DNA of 64,000 nt from Unio delphinus (Eukaryota > Mollusca > Bivalvia > Unionida > Unionidae): assembly GCA_029339505.1 (NCBI GenBank), contig JAQISU010000182.1, forward strand, positions 4,129,501-4,193,500. Direction: 5' to 3'. Below the pieces are notes generated by a model. It was not told the DNA's origin. It saw only the letters and a list, made by a program, of their open reading frames with translations, and made no database searches. A program made the translations under genes and the position numbers. Of the stretch, positions 7,373 through 17,127 are shown piece by piece. Each line of letters begins with the position of its first letter. Position 1 is the first letter of the stretch.

Positions 7373-8312
7373 GACCACGCGGTGGTAATTGAGTATCCTT
7401 GGGAATCACTTGTAATTGTTCGCGTGTAAATCCTCGCTGAGGAGCAGTTGAATCCAGTCTATAGATTGGAGGTCTACCAGTTGATCGTGTTATACCGGAT
7501 ATATTATGCGTAGTGACACTCCAAATAGGATCAGTAGCTCTTTTTTTACCACCCTCAAGCTCTCCTGGTTCATATAAGTACCTTACAATGACATTACTAC
7601 CAAGAATTGGTTCTTTTTGTGAAATTCCTTGGATTTCCATTTTGATAGACGCCTTCTTAATAGCGTTGACAGGTTTCATATTAATTGTTCTAGTAATCTC
7701 ATTATTGATTGCGGTAATCACAGCTGGTAATCTCTTGACCCATTCACGGGATCGTTTATCCTGGATGAATTCTTTTGCGTATTGATATCCGAATAACCGC
7801 TCAGCAAGGGTTTTATTAAACCGTTCAACAATTGCCTGATCGCGATGTAGCGCAGTGTGTCCTCGTCTGATGGCGACATTATGATGTTTCATCGTAGATG
7901 TAACAACACCTTGAAATTCCTTGCCAGGATCAACTTGTAACAGATTTGGCCAGCGCAGAGGACCTCGTCGATAAATTTTTTCAAATGCAGAAGCTACTTC
8001 AGTAGATGATTTTGTTTTTAACGGTTCTGCTTCTTTGTATCGACTTGCAATATCAACTAACGTTAACGCGTATTTGTAACCGTTGTCATGCGGCAGAAAT
8101 AGTATATCAGCTTGATGAACTTCATTAGGTGTTGTAACATCAAAATGCGAATAGTTAATTTGTTTAGGCGCTGGTAGATAAATTTGCCATATTGCTTGTT
8201 TAGATAACCAGTTTGCCGCTGTAGTTTTTTTCACCTTTGATGCGCTAGCGAGTTTATTAATTGCTGCGTAACCTCTCCAGTATCCTCTCGGAGAATAATA
8301 AATAGATTCCAT
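7365..8312 (-). CDS. rve (retroviral-type) integrase, 315 aa
   Basis: A complete ORF with ATG. The D-D-E catalytic triad is visible: Asp69 in HQADILFL, Asp128 in LLQVDPGKEF and Glu163 in QAIVERFNKTL, giving 34 residues between the second Asp and Glu as in retroviral and Polinton integrases. The C-terminal part (about 230-315) has a YLYEPGELEGG segment, likely an SH3/chromo-like DNA-binding fold. No clear HHCC zinc finger is seen at the N-terminus. It would insert the element into host DNA, in agreement with the 5-bp target duplication around E2. It is the last gene of the leftward cluster zinc ribbon-PLA2-integrase, and its 3' end overlaps that of the polymerase on the other strand. Confidence 0.92.
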   Translation of the reverse strand: MESIYYSPRGYWRGYAAINKLASASKVKKTTAANWLSKQAIWQIYLPAPKQINYSHFDVTTPNEVHQADILFLPHDNGYKYALTLVDIASRYKEAEPLKTKSSTEVASAFEKIYRRGPLRWPNLLQVDPGKEFQGVVTSTMKHHNVAIRRGHTALHRDQAIVERFNKTLAERLFGYQYAKEFIQDKRSREWVKRLPAVITAINNEITRTINMKPVNAIKKASIKMEIQGISQKEPILGSNVIVRYLYEPGELEGGKKRATDPIWSVTTHNISGITRSTGRPPIYRLDSTAPQRGFTREQLQVIPKDTQLPPRGLN

Positions 8313-8330
8313 ATTAAAATGCTAGCATTT

Positions 8331-8666
8331 TCAATTACCAGCACCTAACATCAATTTACCCTTCATAGCAGATTTTACCAACCAAGAAGCCAACTTTTCT
8401 TTGAAGGATTTATCAGGAATAGCATTTAACGCATGAATTAATTTTACATCTGCGAGATGTCTGTGTTGAAGATTGCTGCTTTTATAAGCGACATCATGAG
8501 CATGACACGCCTTATCAATAGCGTTTATTGGATATTCGCCGGGTCGGGGCTGATTTTGATCATCAAGTCTGATATCTAATCGTGTTCCCGGTCCACAGTA
8601 GCTATATCCTGGAAGGTGCTTTTCTCCTGGATACTTTGCCCACGGTGTTCCTGGGAGTTTTGTCAA
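8331..8666 (-). CDS. Phospholipase A2-like domain (parvovirus VP1 type), no AUG of its own
   Basis: The frame contains a calcium-loop motif YCGPGT (about 23-28) and the catalytic signature DKACHAHDVAY (51-61), with His57-Asp58 as in secreted and parvoviral PLA2. Such domains let non-enveloped virions leave endosomes and are known in some adintovirus-type elements. The ORF opens only with TTG; there is no in-frame ATG ahead of the calcium loop. Upstream the frame stays open to a run of nine A, where the zinc-ribbon ORF can enter it by a -1 shift. In E4 the zinc-ribbon second CxxC and the PLA2 are in one continuous frame. The real product is therefore probably a zinc-ribbon-PLA2 fusion. The integrase follows 18 bp downstream. 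Confidence 0.8.
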   Translation of the reverse strand: MTKLPGTPWAKYPGEKHLPGYSYCGPGTRLDIRLDDQNQPRPGEYPINAIDKACHAHDVAYKSSNLQHRHLADVKLIHALNAIPDKSFKEKLASWLVKSAMKGKLMLGAGN

Positions 8667-8854
8667 TTTGGCTGCAATATCACCTCCTCGTTTTTTTTTA
8701 AAGCCTTGGTTGCACCAAGGGAAGTAAATCTAAATTTCTTTGTACTACATTGTACGCATTTACCAGAAAGCGCTGATCGATTATTTTTCGTTGTAATCGT
8801 CGTCAAGTCATTTGTGCCAGTACGCGTCCTACACTTCACACAATATAGATCCAT
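8663..8854 (-). CDS. Zinc-ribbon protein / N-terminal part of zinc-ribbon-PLA2 fusion
   Basis: ATG at 8854. Two CxxC knuckles, YCVKC (C5/C8) and KCVQC (C33/C36), make a small zinc ribbon resembling the short YCVKCR proteins common in large DNA viruses and Polintons (DUF5679-like, from memory). The annotated frame ends at 8663, overlapping the PLA2 frame by 4 bases. Codons 52-55 read TTA AAA AAA AAC, so the heptamer A AAA AAC sits in the correct phase for -1 ribosomal frameshifting into the PLA2 frame. The gene is divergent from the packaging ATPase with only 18 bp between them. Confidence 0.75.
   Translation of the reverse strand: MDLYCVKCRTRTGTNDLTTITTKNNRSALSGKCVQCSTKKFRFTSLGATKALKKNEEVILQPN
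8690..8699 (-). promoter_or_regulatory. Candidate -1 ribosomal frameshift site (A AAA AAC)
   Basis: On the minus strand this is a run of nine A followed by C, read by the zinc-ribbon frame as A AAA AAC. A -1 slip continues in the open PLA2 frame. E2 has a seven-A run at the same place that would need a different shift, and E4 has no run and no break. A homopolymer indel or sequencing error is the main alternative. Confidence 0.45.
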
Positions 8855-8872
8855 AATTTATATATAACAGTT
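8855..8872. promoter_or_regulatory. 18-bp bidirectional promoter (zinc ribbon / ATPase)
   Basis: The two divergent ATGs are separated by AATTTATATATAACAGTT only, with a nearly palindromic TATA core. The gap in E2 (43337-43353) and E4 (50265-50281) is also 17 bp. Confidence 0.5.
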
Positions 8873-9535
8873 ATGAATGTAATTGATTATTCAGCTACTC
8901 GACGACGGGAACCTATTAGACACCATGCAATGTTACCAAATTCTATTCGCGCGATTATCATCGGACCATCTGGAAGTGGTAAAACACAATTGCTACTTAA
9001 TTTGATAACGAGATGGATGAAGTGGGATAAATTGTACATGATTGCTCCGAGTGTAGACGATCAACGATGTTATGAAGTGTTAAAGGATTTTAATGATGCC
9101 GCGCAAGAAATTAACGGCGATGGTGTTATTGAGTTTATAACCGATATCGAAGAGGCACCTAGTATTGATGATATTGATGGAAGTATTAACAATTTAGTCG
9201 TATATGATGATATCATGTTAGATAATCAAAAGAATCCTGCTAGAATATTTTCCAGAGGCAGACATAAAAACACCGATGTGATATATATCACTCAACGTTA
9301 CACTCAAATACCAAAAGTGATCAGAGATAACTGCAATATGCTGTGTGTATTTAACGGAGTTGATACTCATACTCTTAGAAATATTTGGCAAACTTGGTGC
9401 GGTGGTGATATGGATCATAATCGATTTAGAAATTTCTTTAGCCACGCTCAGACAATCCCACACGGATTTGTGACGATAAATTTATCAGACCCTCGGACAA
9501 GATATCGTATCGGACTTGATCAAATATTTAGTTAG
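8873..9535 (+). CDS. FtsK/HerA-type genome packaging ATPase (A32-like), 220 aa
   Basis: A complete ORF with ATG. Walker A GPSGSGKT at residues 31-38, Walker B NLVVYDDIML at about 105-114, and a sensor-like TDVIYITQRYTQIPK region at about 132-146 with DNCN following, typical of the A32-like packaging ATPases of Polintons, adintoviruses and large DNA viruses. It would pump the genome into the capsid. It is the outermost gene, 6 bp from the fold-back terminus. Three more copies are here: E2 (43354-43989, broken), E4 (49602-50264, same length with one stop) and none in the visible E3. Confidence 0.92.
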   Translation: MNVIDYSATRRREPIRHHAMLPNSIRAIIIGPSGSGKTQLLLNLITRWMKWDKLYMIAPSVDDQRCYEVLKDFNDAAQEINGDGVIEFITDIEEAPSIDDIDGSINNLVVYDDIMLDNQKNPARIFSRGRHKNTDVIYITQRYTQIPKVIRDNCNMLCVFNGVDTHTLRNIWQTWCGGDMDHNRFRNFFSHAQTIPHGFVTINLSDPRTRYRIGLDQIFS

Positions 9536-9541
9536 CGCATT

Positions 9542-9721
9542 AGCAGCCGAGGAGGTGAACGTCAACTAAATGGCGTCTTTTTTTTTTACCCTTGAGGAAG
9601 GCTCCGTTTGACAAACAGAGCTCTAAAATTGTTAAGTCTCAGTTTGGCAAATGGAGACTTAGAATATTTTTGCTTAAAATATACCCCAATTAGAGAAAGT
9701 CTGTTCACCCACTCTGCTGCT
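9542..9721. repeat. Right terminus of E1: imperfect fold-back palindrome with two inner hairpins
   Basis: The inner arm 9542-9560 (AGCAGCCGAGGAGGTGAAC) pairs with the outer arm 9703-9721 at 16 of 19 positions. Between them are two small hairpins: 9601-9610/9612-9621 (9 of 10 pairs) and 9634-9646/9648-9660 (11 of 13). This is the plan of a T-shaped terminal palindrome. The outer arm is homologous to the E2 terminal repeats. The tract also includes a T-run near 9578-9587. Confidence 0.75.
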
Positions 9722-9798
9722 CATTATTCTGACCCCAGGGCGACCAGTTCTAACTCTATCATCCTCATGATGAGCCCTTAGCGAGGCATGTGTTAGTA

Positions 9799-9809
9799 CA
9801 ATAATAATG

Positions 9810-9861
<52 letters not shown>
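9799..9861. repeat. (AAT)n microsatellite
   Basis: About 20 AAT units with one interruption at the start, directly visible. Confidence 0.95.
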
Positions 9862-9864
<3 letters not shown>

Positions 9865-10006
9865 ATTTTAAAAACATATCTGGACGTAAAGGTCATTAAA
9901 AATCATATGTGTGCAATTCATATTTTGCAATAACCTAGTAAAATATTATATTTAACTTGGTATATATCCTTATGATGTGCATCGTATTATCCGATATTTT
10001 CTTGCA

Positions 10007-10190
10007 TCGTTAGTAGTAGTAATGGTAGTAGAAGTAGCTTTAACCTTTAGCAGTATTAGTAGTATTAGTAATAGTAGTTGCATTAGTAGTAATGATAGTA
10101 GTAAACGTAGCAGTAGTAGTAGCAGTTTTAGTAGCAGTAGTAGCGACGTAGTAGTAATAGCAGTAGTAGCGATAGTAGTAGTAGTTTCAC
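10007..10190. repeat. Imperfect (GTA)n-rich array
   Basis: Degenerate trinucleotide array of GTA/AGT units with frequent substitutions. The ORFs across it are low-complexity artefacts. Confidence 0.8.
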
Positions 10191-10690
10191 AGGTTGTGTT
10201 AACATCAATAGTATTACATGGTCGAATAACAAGATGGGTATATACGTTTTCTTCATATAGCCAATAAGCAAAAACATCCTTGAGATATATCGAGCAACCA
10301 GTATATACGCTATTACTCCCACTGAAATACGATACAGTACCGGATACCGCAACAAATTCTTCATCGTCAGTATACTAAAAACGCTAGACCGGTCCAAGTA
10401 CAGAAATGAAGAAATCACCATCCGTTATCTTGTTGATAATACTAATTTTCAACTTCACTGATACTAATCTCAAAACATCAATGTTGTCATCAGCTGCAAT
10501 GTTACGTAAGTATTGTGCTTCATGTGGTATTCCTGTTCTGTATTTATCCTAAATTAATTTTTCTTTGCTAAAACTAATGACCTTAAAATCTATCAATTGT
10601 GTCCCGTTTTGCCGTTATATTTTGAAATATCGGTGATTATGAATCAATACAGTTTGGGATGATTACACTGTACTATTTGTTTGCTTGTCG

Positions 10691-10791
<101 letters not shown>

Positions 10792-11039
10792 ATCATCTCA
10801 TCAGTAAATAGTGTGTTGACAAACTGGATAAAGAAATGGAGAGTATTATATGTTCTCATTTGAACATTAGATTTCTTTCTTAAGACAGATTTATCTATGG
10901 AAGTTATGTTGTCAAAATATCCAAAAGAATATCAAGCAATATATTTTGTATTATTTATGAAACAAACTCATAACTTATGATCGTGTTACATAGCAATGTA
11001 GCAATGTATCAAATTGCATTAACAGGTACTTGTAAGATT

Positions 11040-11187
11040 ATTATATTCAGGTAGATATAAGATTATGATAGTCTGGTAGATATTAGATTATGATATTAAG
11101 GTAGATATTAGATTATAATATTCAGGTAGATATAAGATTATGATATTCAGGTAGATTAAAGATTATGATATTCAGAGAGATATAAGA
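11040..11187. repeat. Tandem repeat, about 24-bp unit, six copies
   Basis: Units of the type ATTCAGGTAGATATAAGATT with small changes, ending about 50 bp before the splice acceptor of the LDLa exon, so within the upstream intron. Confidence 0.85.
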
Positions 11188-11236
11188 GTATTGGGTAACA
11201 CCATTTGGAATTAATTAATGTATTAATCTTAAACAG

Positions 11237-11347
11237 GATGTCGACCCGACAAGTTTGAGTGTCACAGCGGAGACGATTGTTTATCATTCAGATATATATG
11301 CGATGGTATTCGAGATTGTAAAGACGGTTCAGATGAAAATGGATGTG
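11237..11347 (+). CDS. Exon coding an LDL-receptor class A domain (host gene)
   Basis: The 111-bp segment is flanked by an acceptor (TTAAACAG, AG at 11235-11236) and a strong donor (GTAAGT at 11348-11353). Read in phase 1 it gives CRPDKFEC, then [12 protein letters not shown] and DGSDENGC: six cysteines plus the calcium-binding DGxxDCxDGSDE signature of an LDLa repeat. Entry and exit are both phase 1, the usual symmetric phase of shuffled LDLa exons. The host gene is therefore an extracellular receptor or matrix protein on the plus strand. Its other exons are not identified with certainty; one weak candidate lies at 14992. Too short for ordinary ORF calling. Confidence 0.85.
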
Positions 11348-11857
<510 letters not shown>

Positions 11858-11869
11858 CCTACTTCCTCA

Positions 11870-12985
11870 ACATAATACAAATTGTATCTACAAATGGAAC
11901 ACACTCCATATGTTGTGATGTTACACAGGGGGTAGTCTGTTCATTCTATACACTAAACTGCTCTCAAGTGTCATAGATCATCACCCCGTTTCTCACCACT
12001 TGTACACTGATGACAGACAAATATACAAGTCTAGGTACCATCCAAGGAGTAGGGAGGTGCATTTCTGAAACCAAGGATGACATGTAACAATGCTGCAGAT
12101 GAATGAGGATTAAACGGAGGCCAATTTTATCACAACACAATGACTTTCTCATTCACATCCTTTACCTCACTCAATAAATAGCAACAACATCCACATTGAA
12201 TTCACACCTTCAGTACGAAACCCCTAGGTGTTACTCTGGACAACACTCGCCCATAGCACCAGCATGTAATGAACATATGCAAGGATGCATATCTTGAGCT
12301 GAGACGATTCAGCTCCATTCGCAATTATGATTTAGTTGATGACACTAGAACACTTGCGAGTTCATTTTTTCGTTCAAGACAGAACTATTTTAACTCAACT
12401 ATGTCTGGTTCGTCTCAATATCTACTCCAGAAACTTCCAAAAGTTCAAATAAAAAGCTGCTCAGATCATCTGTAGAGTACCACGATCATACTACGCTTCC
12501 CAACTGTTCTGTGCCTACAGTGGGTATCCATTCGATCAAGAATCAAGCACAACATTTATTCTTTGTGCTACGTTTCCGGTCCAAGGTACCTATCCGTCCT
12601 CCCCCATGTATATACACCAGCAAAAACCTTACGCTCCTCTTTTGACAATCGTATGCACATTTTTTCCACTATGAAAACAAAGCCATATTGACAACGTTCT
12701 TGTGCATACCTGGGCTCAGCAACGTGGAATGAATTGCTCATTGAGATTAGACACAACAACACAGTGAAACATTTCAAGAACGCTTAAAACTCACCTTCAT
12801 CGACTGCAATAACAAACGTAAAGACCTAAACATTGTTTCATACCATAAATATTTCCAGAATTAGTTTGTTTTCCAATTGTATGGTGCTTGTTTTTGATTT
12901 TTGTTTTTTTGTATTCATATCGTTATAGATGTTGCATAACGCTTAGAACTTCTAAGGATTAGGTCCTATCCTAAGTCCTCATTAA
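11870..12985 (+). mobile_element. CR1/L2-like LINE remnant (C-terminal RT part and 3' tail)
   Basis: Scattered frames on the plus strand preserve reverse-transcriptase landmarks: a [17 protein letters not shown] segment and a decayed active-site box LYTDDRQIY near 12000-12030, then RRFSSIRNY and SGSSQYLLQKLPKVQ (12300-12440). The SGSSQYLLQKL phrase recurs on the minus strand at 23211-23423. The 3' end near 12920-12985 carries the tail TTAGAACTTCTAAGGATTAG...TCCTCATTA that runs into an ATT/ATC microsatellite. Many frameshifts; a dead 5'-truncated copy inside the host gene region. Confidence 0.75.
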
Positions 12986-13028
12986 TATTATTATTATTAA
13001 TAATATTAATATTATCATTATTATTATT

Positions 13029-13062
<34 letters not shown>
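12980..13062. repeat. (ATT)n/(ATC)n microsatellite at LINE 3' end
   Basis: ATT/AAT units shade into (CAT)n. It directly follows the LINE tail. Confidence 0.9.
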
Positions 13063-13063
<1 letters not shown>

Positions 13064-14039
13064 GTCTACTCTCATTCTTATATACTGAGCAAATAATGAC
13101 TTTATCCCATTCATTGGGAAATTTATCAAAATGAAATTATCTATTAAAAAAGAGAGTTTATGAATGATAAATCTCACTTGCCAGTCGATTGGTAACATAT
13201 ATCTAGAATCATGTCTGGTCCAGGAGTTTGTGTTTTTGTTGAATTAAATCCGGTTATGATCTCTTTTTCTGTTGTTATGTCATCTAAGATATATTCCGTT
13301 TCCGATACGCCAGTATCACCATCATCATCATTGGCAAGATTACCATACAAAGGGATCTTCATTTTGTAGGAGCTTTTTGAAATACTCGTGCCAAACCTCT
13401 TATGAGATAATTTCTGTGTCAGTTTTAAAGTTCTTTGTTTACAATATTCCAAAAGCAAACATGGGTCTGTTCTCTACATTATTAGTTTTTCCCTTTGTCC
13501 GAATTGATAGCACTTTTGTTGTAACCCACGCAATGATCTAAACCATTTCTTGAACTCCATTTACTTCCTCAGATCTGTACTGGATCTATCTAATCTTTAT
13601 TACTACGTGATGCAATTTCTACTCTAAATAAACTTTGTTTATGTCTACCGTTGCAAATGGAATAATACATATATCCGGTCACAAATATATCACAGTAAAT
13701 CTGCATCCAATAATCATCATTTCACATGAATATCCAACAACTTGAATGCTTAGTTGTGGAACTGACATACGTTAGGCAGACGCATTGTATGCATTCTTGT
13801 CAAAATAGGTCCACATGGTTCGTGTAACCTAGCCCATGTCAAGATTTAAAAAACAAACACATTTCCATTAGAGATTGAGTGTTTTAGAAATGCTTGTGTC
13901 TTAACTGTTATACTGAGTTAAAAGTAAATGTGCAATTTTTCCTTGTAAAGAAATTTGTTAGTAAAAGTACTGGTAATATACATGTGCACTATTAATTAAT
14001 CTAGCGTCTATAAAAAAAAATATATTTACGTAACTAACG

Positions 14040-14345
14040 AATATATGACTCTTCATTTCGTATTGTATTCCTCAGAATGTTAATGACTATATCTTTTATA
14101 TTGTAATAAAATATTCTTTATATGTTAAGGACTATTAATTTCAGATTATTATCAAGTATTCTTAATATGTTAAAGACTACTTATTTCATATTGTTATAAA
14201 GTATTCTTAATATGTTATTAACTACTCATTTCATATTGTTATCAAGTATTCTATATATGTTAAAGACTACTCATTGTATTTCATATTATTTTAGACAAGT
14301 TAAAGCCTCTACATTTCATATTATGATAGGTTATTCTGAACATGT
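14040..14345. repeat. Degenerate tandem array, about 45-bp unit
   Basis: Five to six imperfect copies built around TTAATATGTTAAAGACTACT and TTTCATATTGTTATAAAGTA. Confidence 0.75.
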
Positions 14346-14991
14346 AAATTGCACGTTGTGTGTGTAAACAAGTGGACATTAATTAGGATAGTGAATTGAA
14401 TACATTTCATATAAGACATGGGCAAAAGTGGTAAATTATTGATCTATAATCTTTGTAATAGTAGTCGTATTGCATGGTACTCGTTTGTTACCCTAAACAG
14501 TCTTTCATCAAGTACAATTTGGCTTCTTAAGGTGTAAACAAAGATAATAGTTTCTTAAGCAGATTTTATCAAATATCTTGATATTTTAGCAGCTCATTAT
14601 ATTAAGTATATTTAGGAGTTTTTGTCTCCTTCGTTTTATGTTTACATACCTAGTAACAGCAATACATATTTCATGGCATTCATTTGCATTAGTCTGAATT
14701 TATTTTCCCTATTATACATATTTTCAGTGTTTAAATGTTACCATTGGAAGCATCGTAAAGTGGGGTGGGGGCATTTTAATATCTGATTCCATTTGTGTTA
14801 TCTTTGCTGTCGGTTAACCTTACAACTGAACACTACATAACCTAAGTGATTATTATTTTAGTATGGAAAAAGTACATAGTCTGAATTGTACATAATACAG
14901 TGTTTCATAACTAGATAACTAACTCCTCTTTTACTATCTTGCTAATGAATATAACATTAAGCCTTGCACCAGCAGTCATGTACATTTTCAG

Positions 14992-15071
14992 GTGAAGATC
15001 GGTCCTACCATGATGCTGAGGTTCGCATTACAATTTTGAATGGAGACAGCCGTCATTTTGTAACGAAGTAA
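14992..15071 (+). CDS. Weak candidate exon of the LDLa-containing host gene
   Basis: A reasonable acceptor (TACATTTTCAG, AG at 14990-14991) is followed by a phase-compatible frame coding EDRSYHDAEVRITILNGDS and ending in TAA at 15069-15071; an alternative donor GTAACG lies at 15060. The phase matches the exit phase of the LDLa exon. No domain is recognised and the piece is short, so it may be chance. Confidence 0.22.
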
Positions 15072-15298
15072 ATGCCTATATCTAACCCCTGAATAACCTA
15101 GTTTTATAAGCCTAATGACATTTTAAAATGATTGATAGACTGCGAACTGTGTTTATATTGGACATCATCAAACAATTATAGTTCCCAGAACAATTATTAA
15201 CATTCAGCCACCATCGGTTCTGAAAATCAATTTCAGTTTCGTTACTTTACAAAGTGTTTCAAATTTGTAACACAACTTCATATGATCACAAAGATAAT

Positions 15299-15390
15299 TG
15301 CTTATGTTGAAACAGGTAATTATGTTGGAACAGCTAATTACTTATGTTCAAACAGCTTATTGCTTATGTTGAAACATGTAATTGCTGTTT
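15299..15390. repeat. Short tandem repeat, about 22-24 bp, four copies
   Basis: Units of GCTTATGTTGAAACAGGTAATT type with substitutions. Confidence 0.75.
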
Positions 15391-15995
15391 TAATTATTAA
15401 CCTTTAATGGTGAATCTATTTGCGGCTTCTGAAAATTTTCTTAAACACGATAAAGAAAATTGTATTCTTGCATGATTAGTGCCTCAGCTGACGAAATTCC
15501 AAGTCATTATTTCAGCCTACTTTTATAGTTGCTGTTATTATTATTGTAGTTGTTGTTGTTATTATTGTAGTTGTTGTTCTCAGAAATAAGAAATAAGCAT
15601 CATAGTTAAATAACTACAAACGAAATATAGATTAGACATATTTAAGTTACTTTTGAACATATTCGTCATCATTCTCACTATGTATTAATCTCGATAATCT
15701 TTCTCATATTAAACTTTAAAACGATTGATCCAAAGAAAGGAGTTTAATTCTTGTTCACTCGAAAAGGACTGGAATAATTACAATCGAGGGTTAGAAATGC
15801 ATGTCAAAGGCGGGCCATGGCCCTGTATCTAAACGCAATAGTCTGGTTCTAAGGCTAATTTCCCTAAAAAAAGTTCTGCTCCTAACACAAATACTCCTAT
15901 CCAACATTGTCGGTACATAGGAAAAGATTAGTATATTTTCCTTACAGTTCGAAAAAGATCATCTTGTTTACTTATAGCATCCCTTGGTGCAAATA

Positions 15996-15998
<3 letters not shown>

Positions 15999-16042
<44 letters not shown>
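15999..16042. repeat. (CA)n microsatellite
   Basis: 22 CA units. Confidence 0.97.
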
Positions 16043-16044
<2 letters not shown>

Positions 16045-16115
16045 TTTCACATTTAATAATCATCAACATCATTATTTGAACCATACATATATACATGCAT
16101 ACACACACATACATA

Positions 16116-16169
<54 letters not shown>

Positions 16170-16475
16170 TACATACATACATACATACATACATACATAC
16201 ATACATACATACATACATACATACATACATACATACATACATACATTCATCCATACATACATTTGACATTACGAATCAACATCGTTATTTTAACCATACA
16301 TACATATATGCATGAGTACACGCACTCACATGTGTGTAAATGTAAAGATAAATTGGTCTTATACTGACGTTAAAGTTATAATTGAAATTAAAACGATATA
16401 AATACGAAGTGCCAGACTACACAAATTAAAAAATAGACATCAAGACTTAAGAATGTTTACATCCTTATCGTTTGT
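16043..16475. repeat. Microsatellite-linked dispersed repeat R, copy 1
   Basis: The unique part TTTGACATTACGAATCAACA followed by about 200 bp (16260-16475) is nearly identical to 52107-52410. Both copies are preceded by (CA)n-(ATAC)n arrays. A partial internal duplicate (ATCAACATCATTATTTGAAC) sits at about 16058-16085. No coding potential; this looks like a microsatellite-propagating repeat family. Confidence 0.8.
16118..16246. repeat. (CA)n then (ATAC)n compound microsatellite
   Basis: CA units to about 16165, then about 20 tetranucleotide CATA units. The ORFs of Tyr-Ile-His-Thr or Met-Tyr-Val-Cys repeats are artefacts of this tract. Confidence 0.97.
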
Positions 16476-17127
16476 ATTTACAAAAGCCCCATTCCAAAGC
16501 TAATGTGTGTTATTTTCTACATTTCCTTTGTAAAAGTCTGTCAATATTAGACCAAAATATTTCAATATCCATTGTTTAACCAAATGATATTATGACTTAT
16601 AGAAATGGTGGCTATGTATACTCATTACTATGGATACACCGTGAAGATGGTAATATCTTTTAGGTATCACGATACCAATTGTTTTTCCATAGATCTCAAT
16701 GCTAATATTTGGAGAGATAAATATATTTTTTATCCTAATTTAGCGTGCATCTCACACACTGTTATAGAGAACAAAGTTAGATTGTCAATTTGACGGTGAC
16801 AAAACCAGATGCTCCATTGCATTTAAGAGAGATAACTCTATTGGAACTAGACAGGGGTATGACTTATTTAGTCACAACATACATATTTTCAGTCATGTGT
16901 ATTACATTTTCAAAAAAAAAATAAAAAAAAAAAAAATTGATCTATTTAAGAATTAGCATAAATTCACATGTTGCCAAGAGGCTAAAATTTCTTTTAAAGC
17001 CTAACAGAAAGTACAACTCATACATAATCCACCAATCACAGCTAGTGTTGTTGTTTTTCTGATTGCAATGTTCCCTACACCTTAAACTCCACCCACATGA
17101 ACTTGCGCAAATGGTACCGTTATACCT
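16476..17127. other. Host DNA without recognised features
   Basis: AT-rich sequence with a poly-A patch at 16912-16936. No credible ORF. Confidence 0.6.

Larger units (their letters stand above)
1..9721. mobile_element. Polinton/adintovirus-like element E1 (near-intact, left side cut by window)
   Basis: This is a contiguous block of compact viral-type genes: core-like protein, 369-aa protein, small conserved protein, HNH nuclease, Cys-rich protein, PolB-helicase-HNH, rve integrase, PLA2, zinc ribbon and packaging ATPase. It ends on the right at a fold-back terminus whose last bases (AGCAGCA on the minus strand) match the mapped ends of E2. Nearly every gene is open, unlike the other three copies, so E1 is the youngest or the only potentially functional copy here. 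The capsid, protease and left terminus must lie left of position 1. The flank after 9721 begins CATTA, but the partner site is out of the window, so no target duplication can be tested. Confidence 0.9.
13063..15998. other. AT-rich host DNA, no firm gene
   Basis: No convincing ORF. It holds a degenerate tandem array at 14040-14345 (about 45-bp unit containing TATGTTAAAGACTACT and TTTCATATTGTTAT), four imperfect copies of a unit containing GCTTATGTTGAAACA at 15299-15390, and one weak exon candidate at 14992-15071. Confidence 0.6.

Noticed and set aside
9722..9740. Target-site duplication of E1
   Set aside because: The left end of E1 is outside the window, so a duplication cannot be tested.
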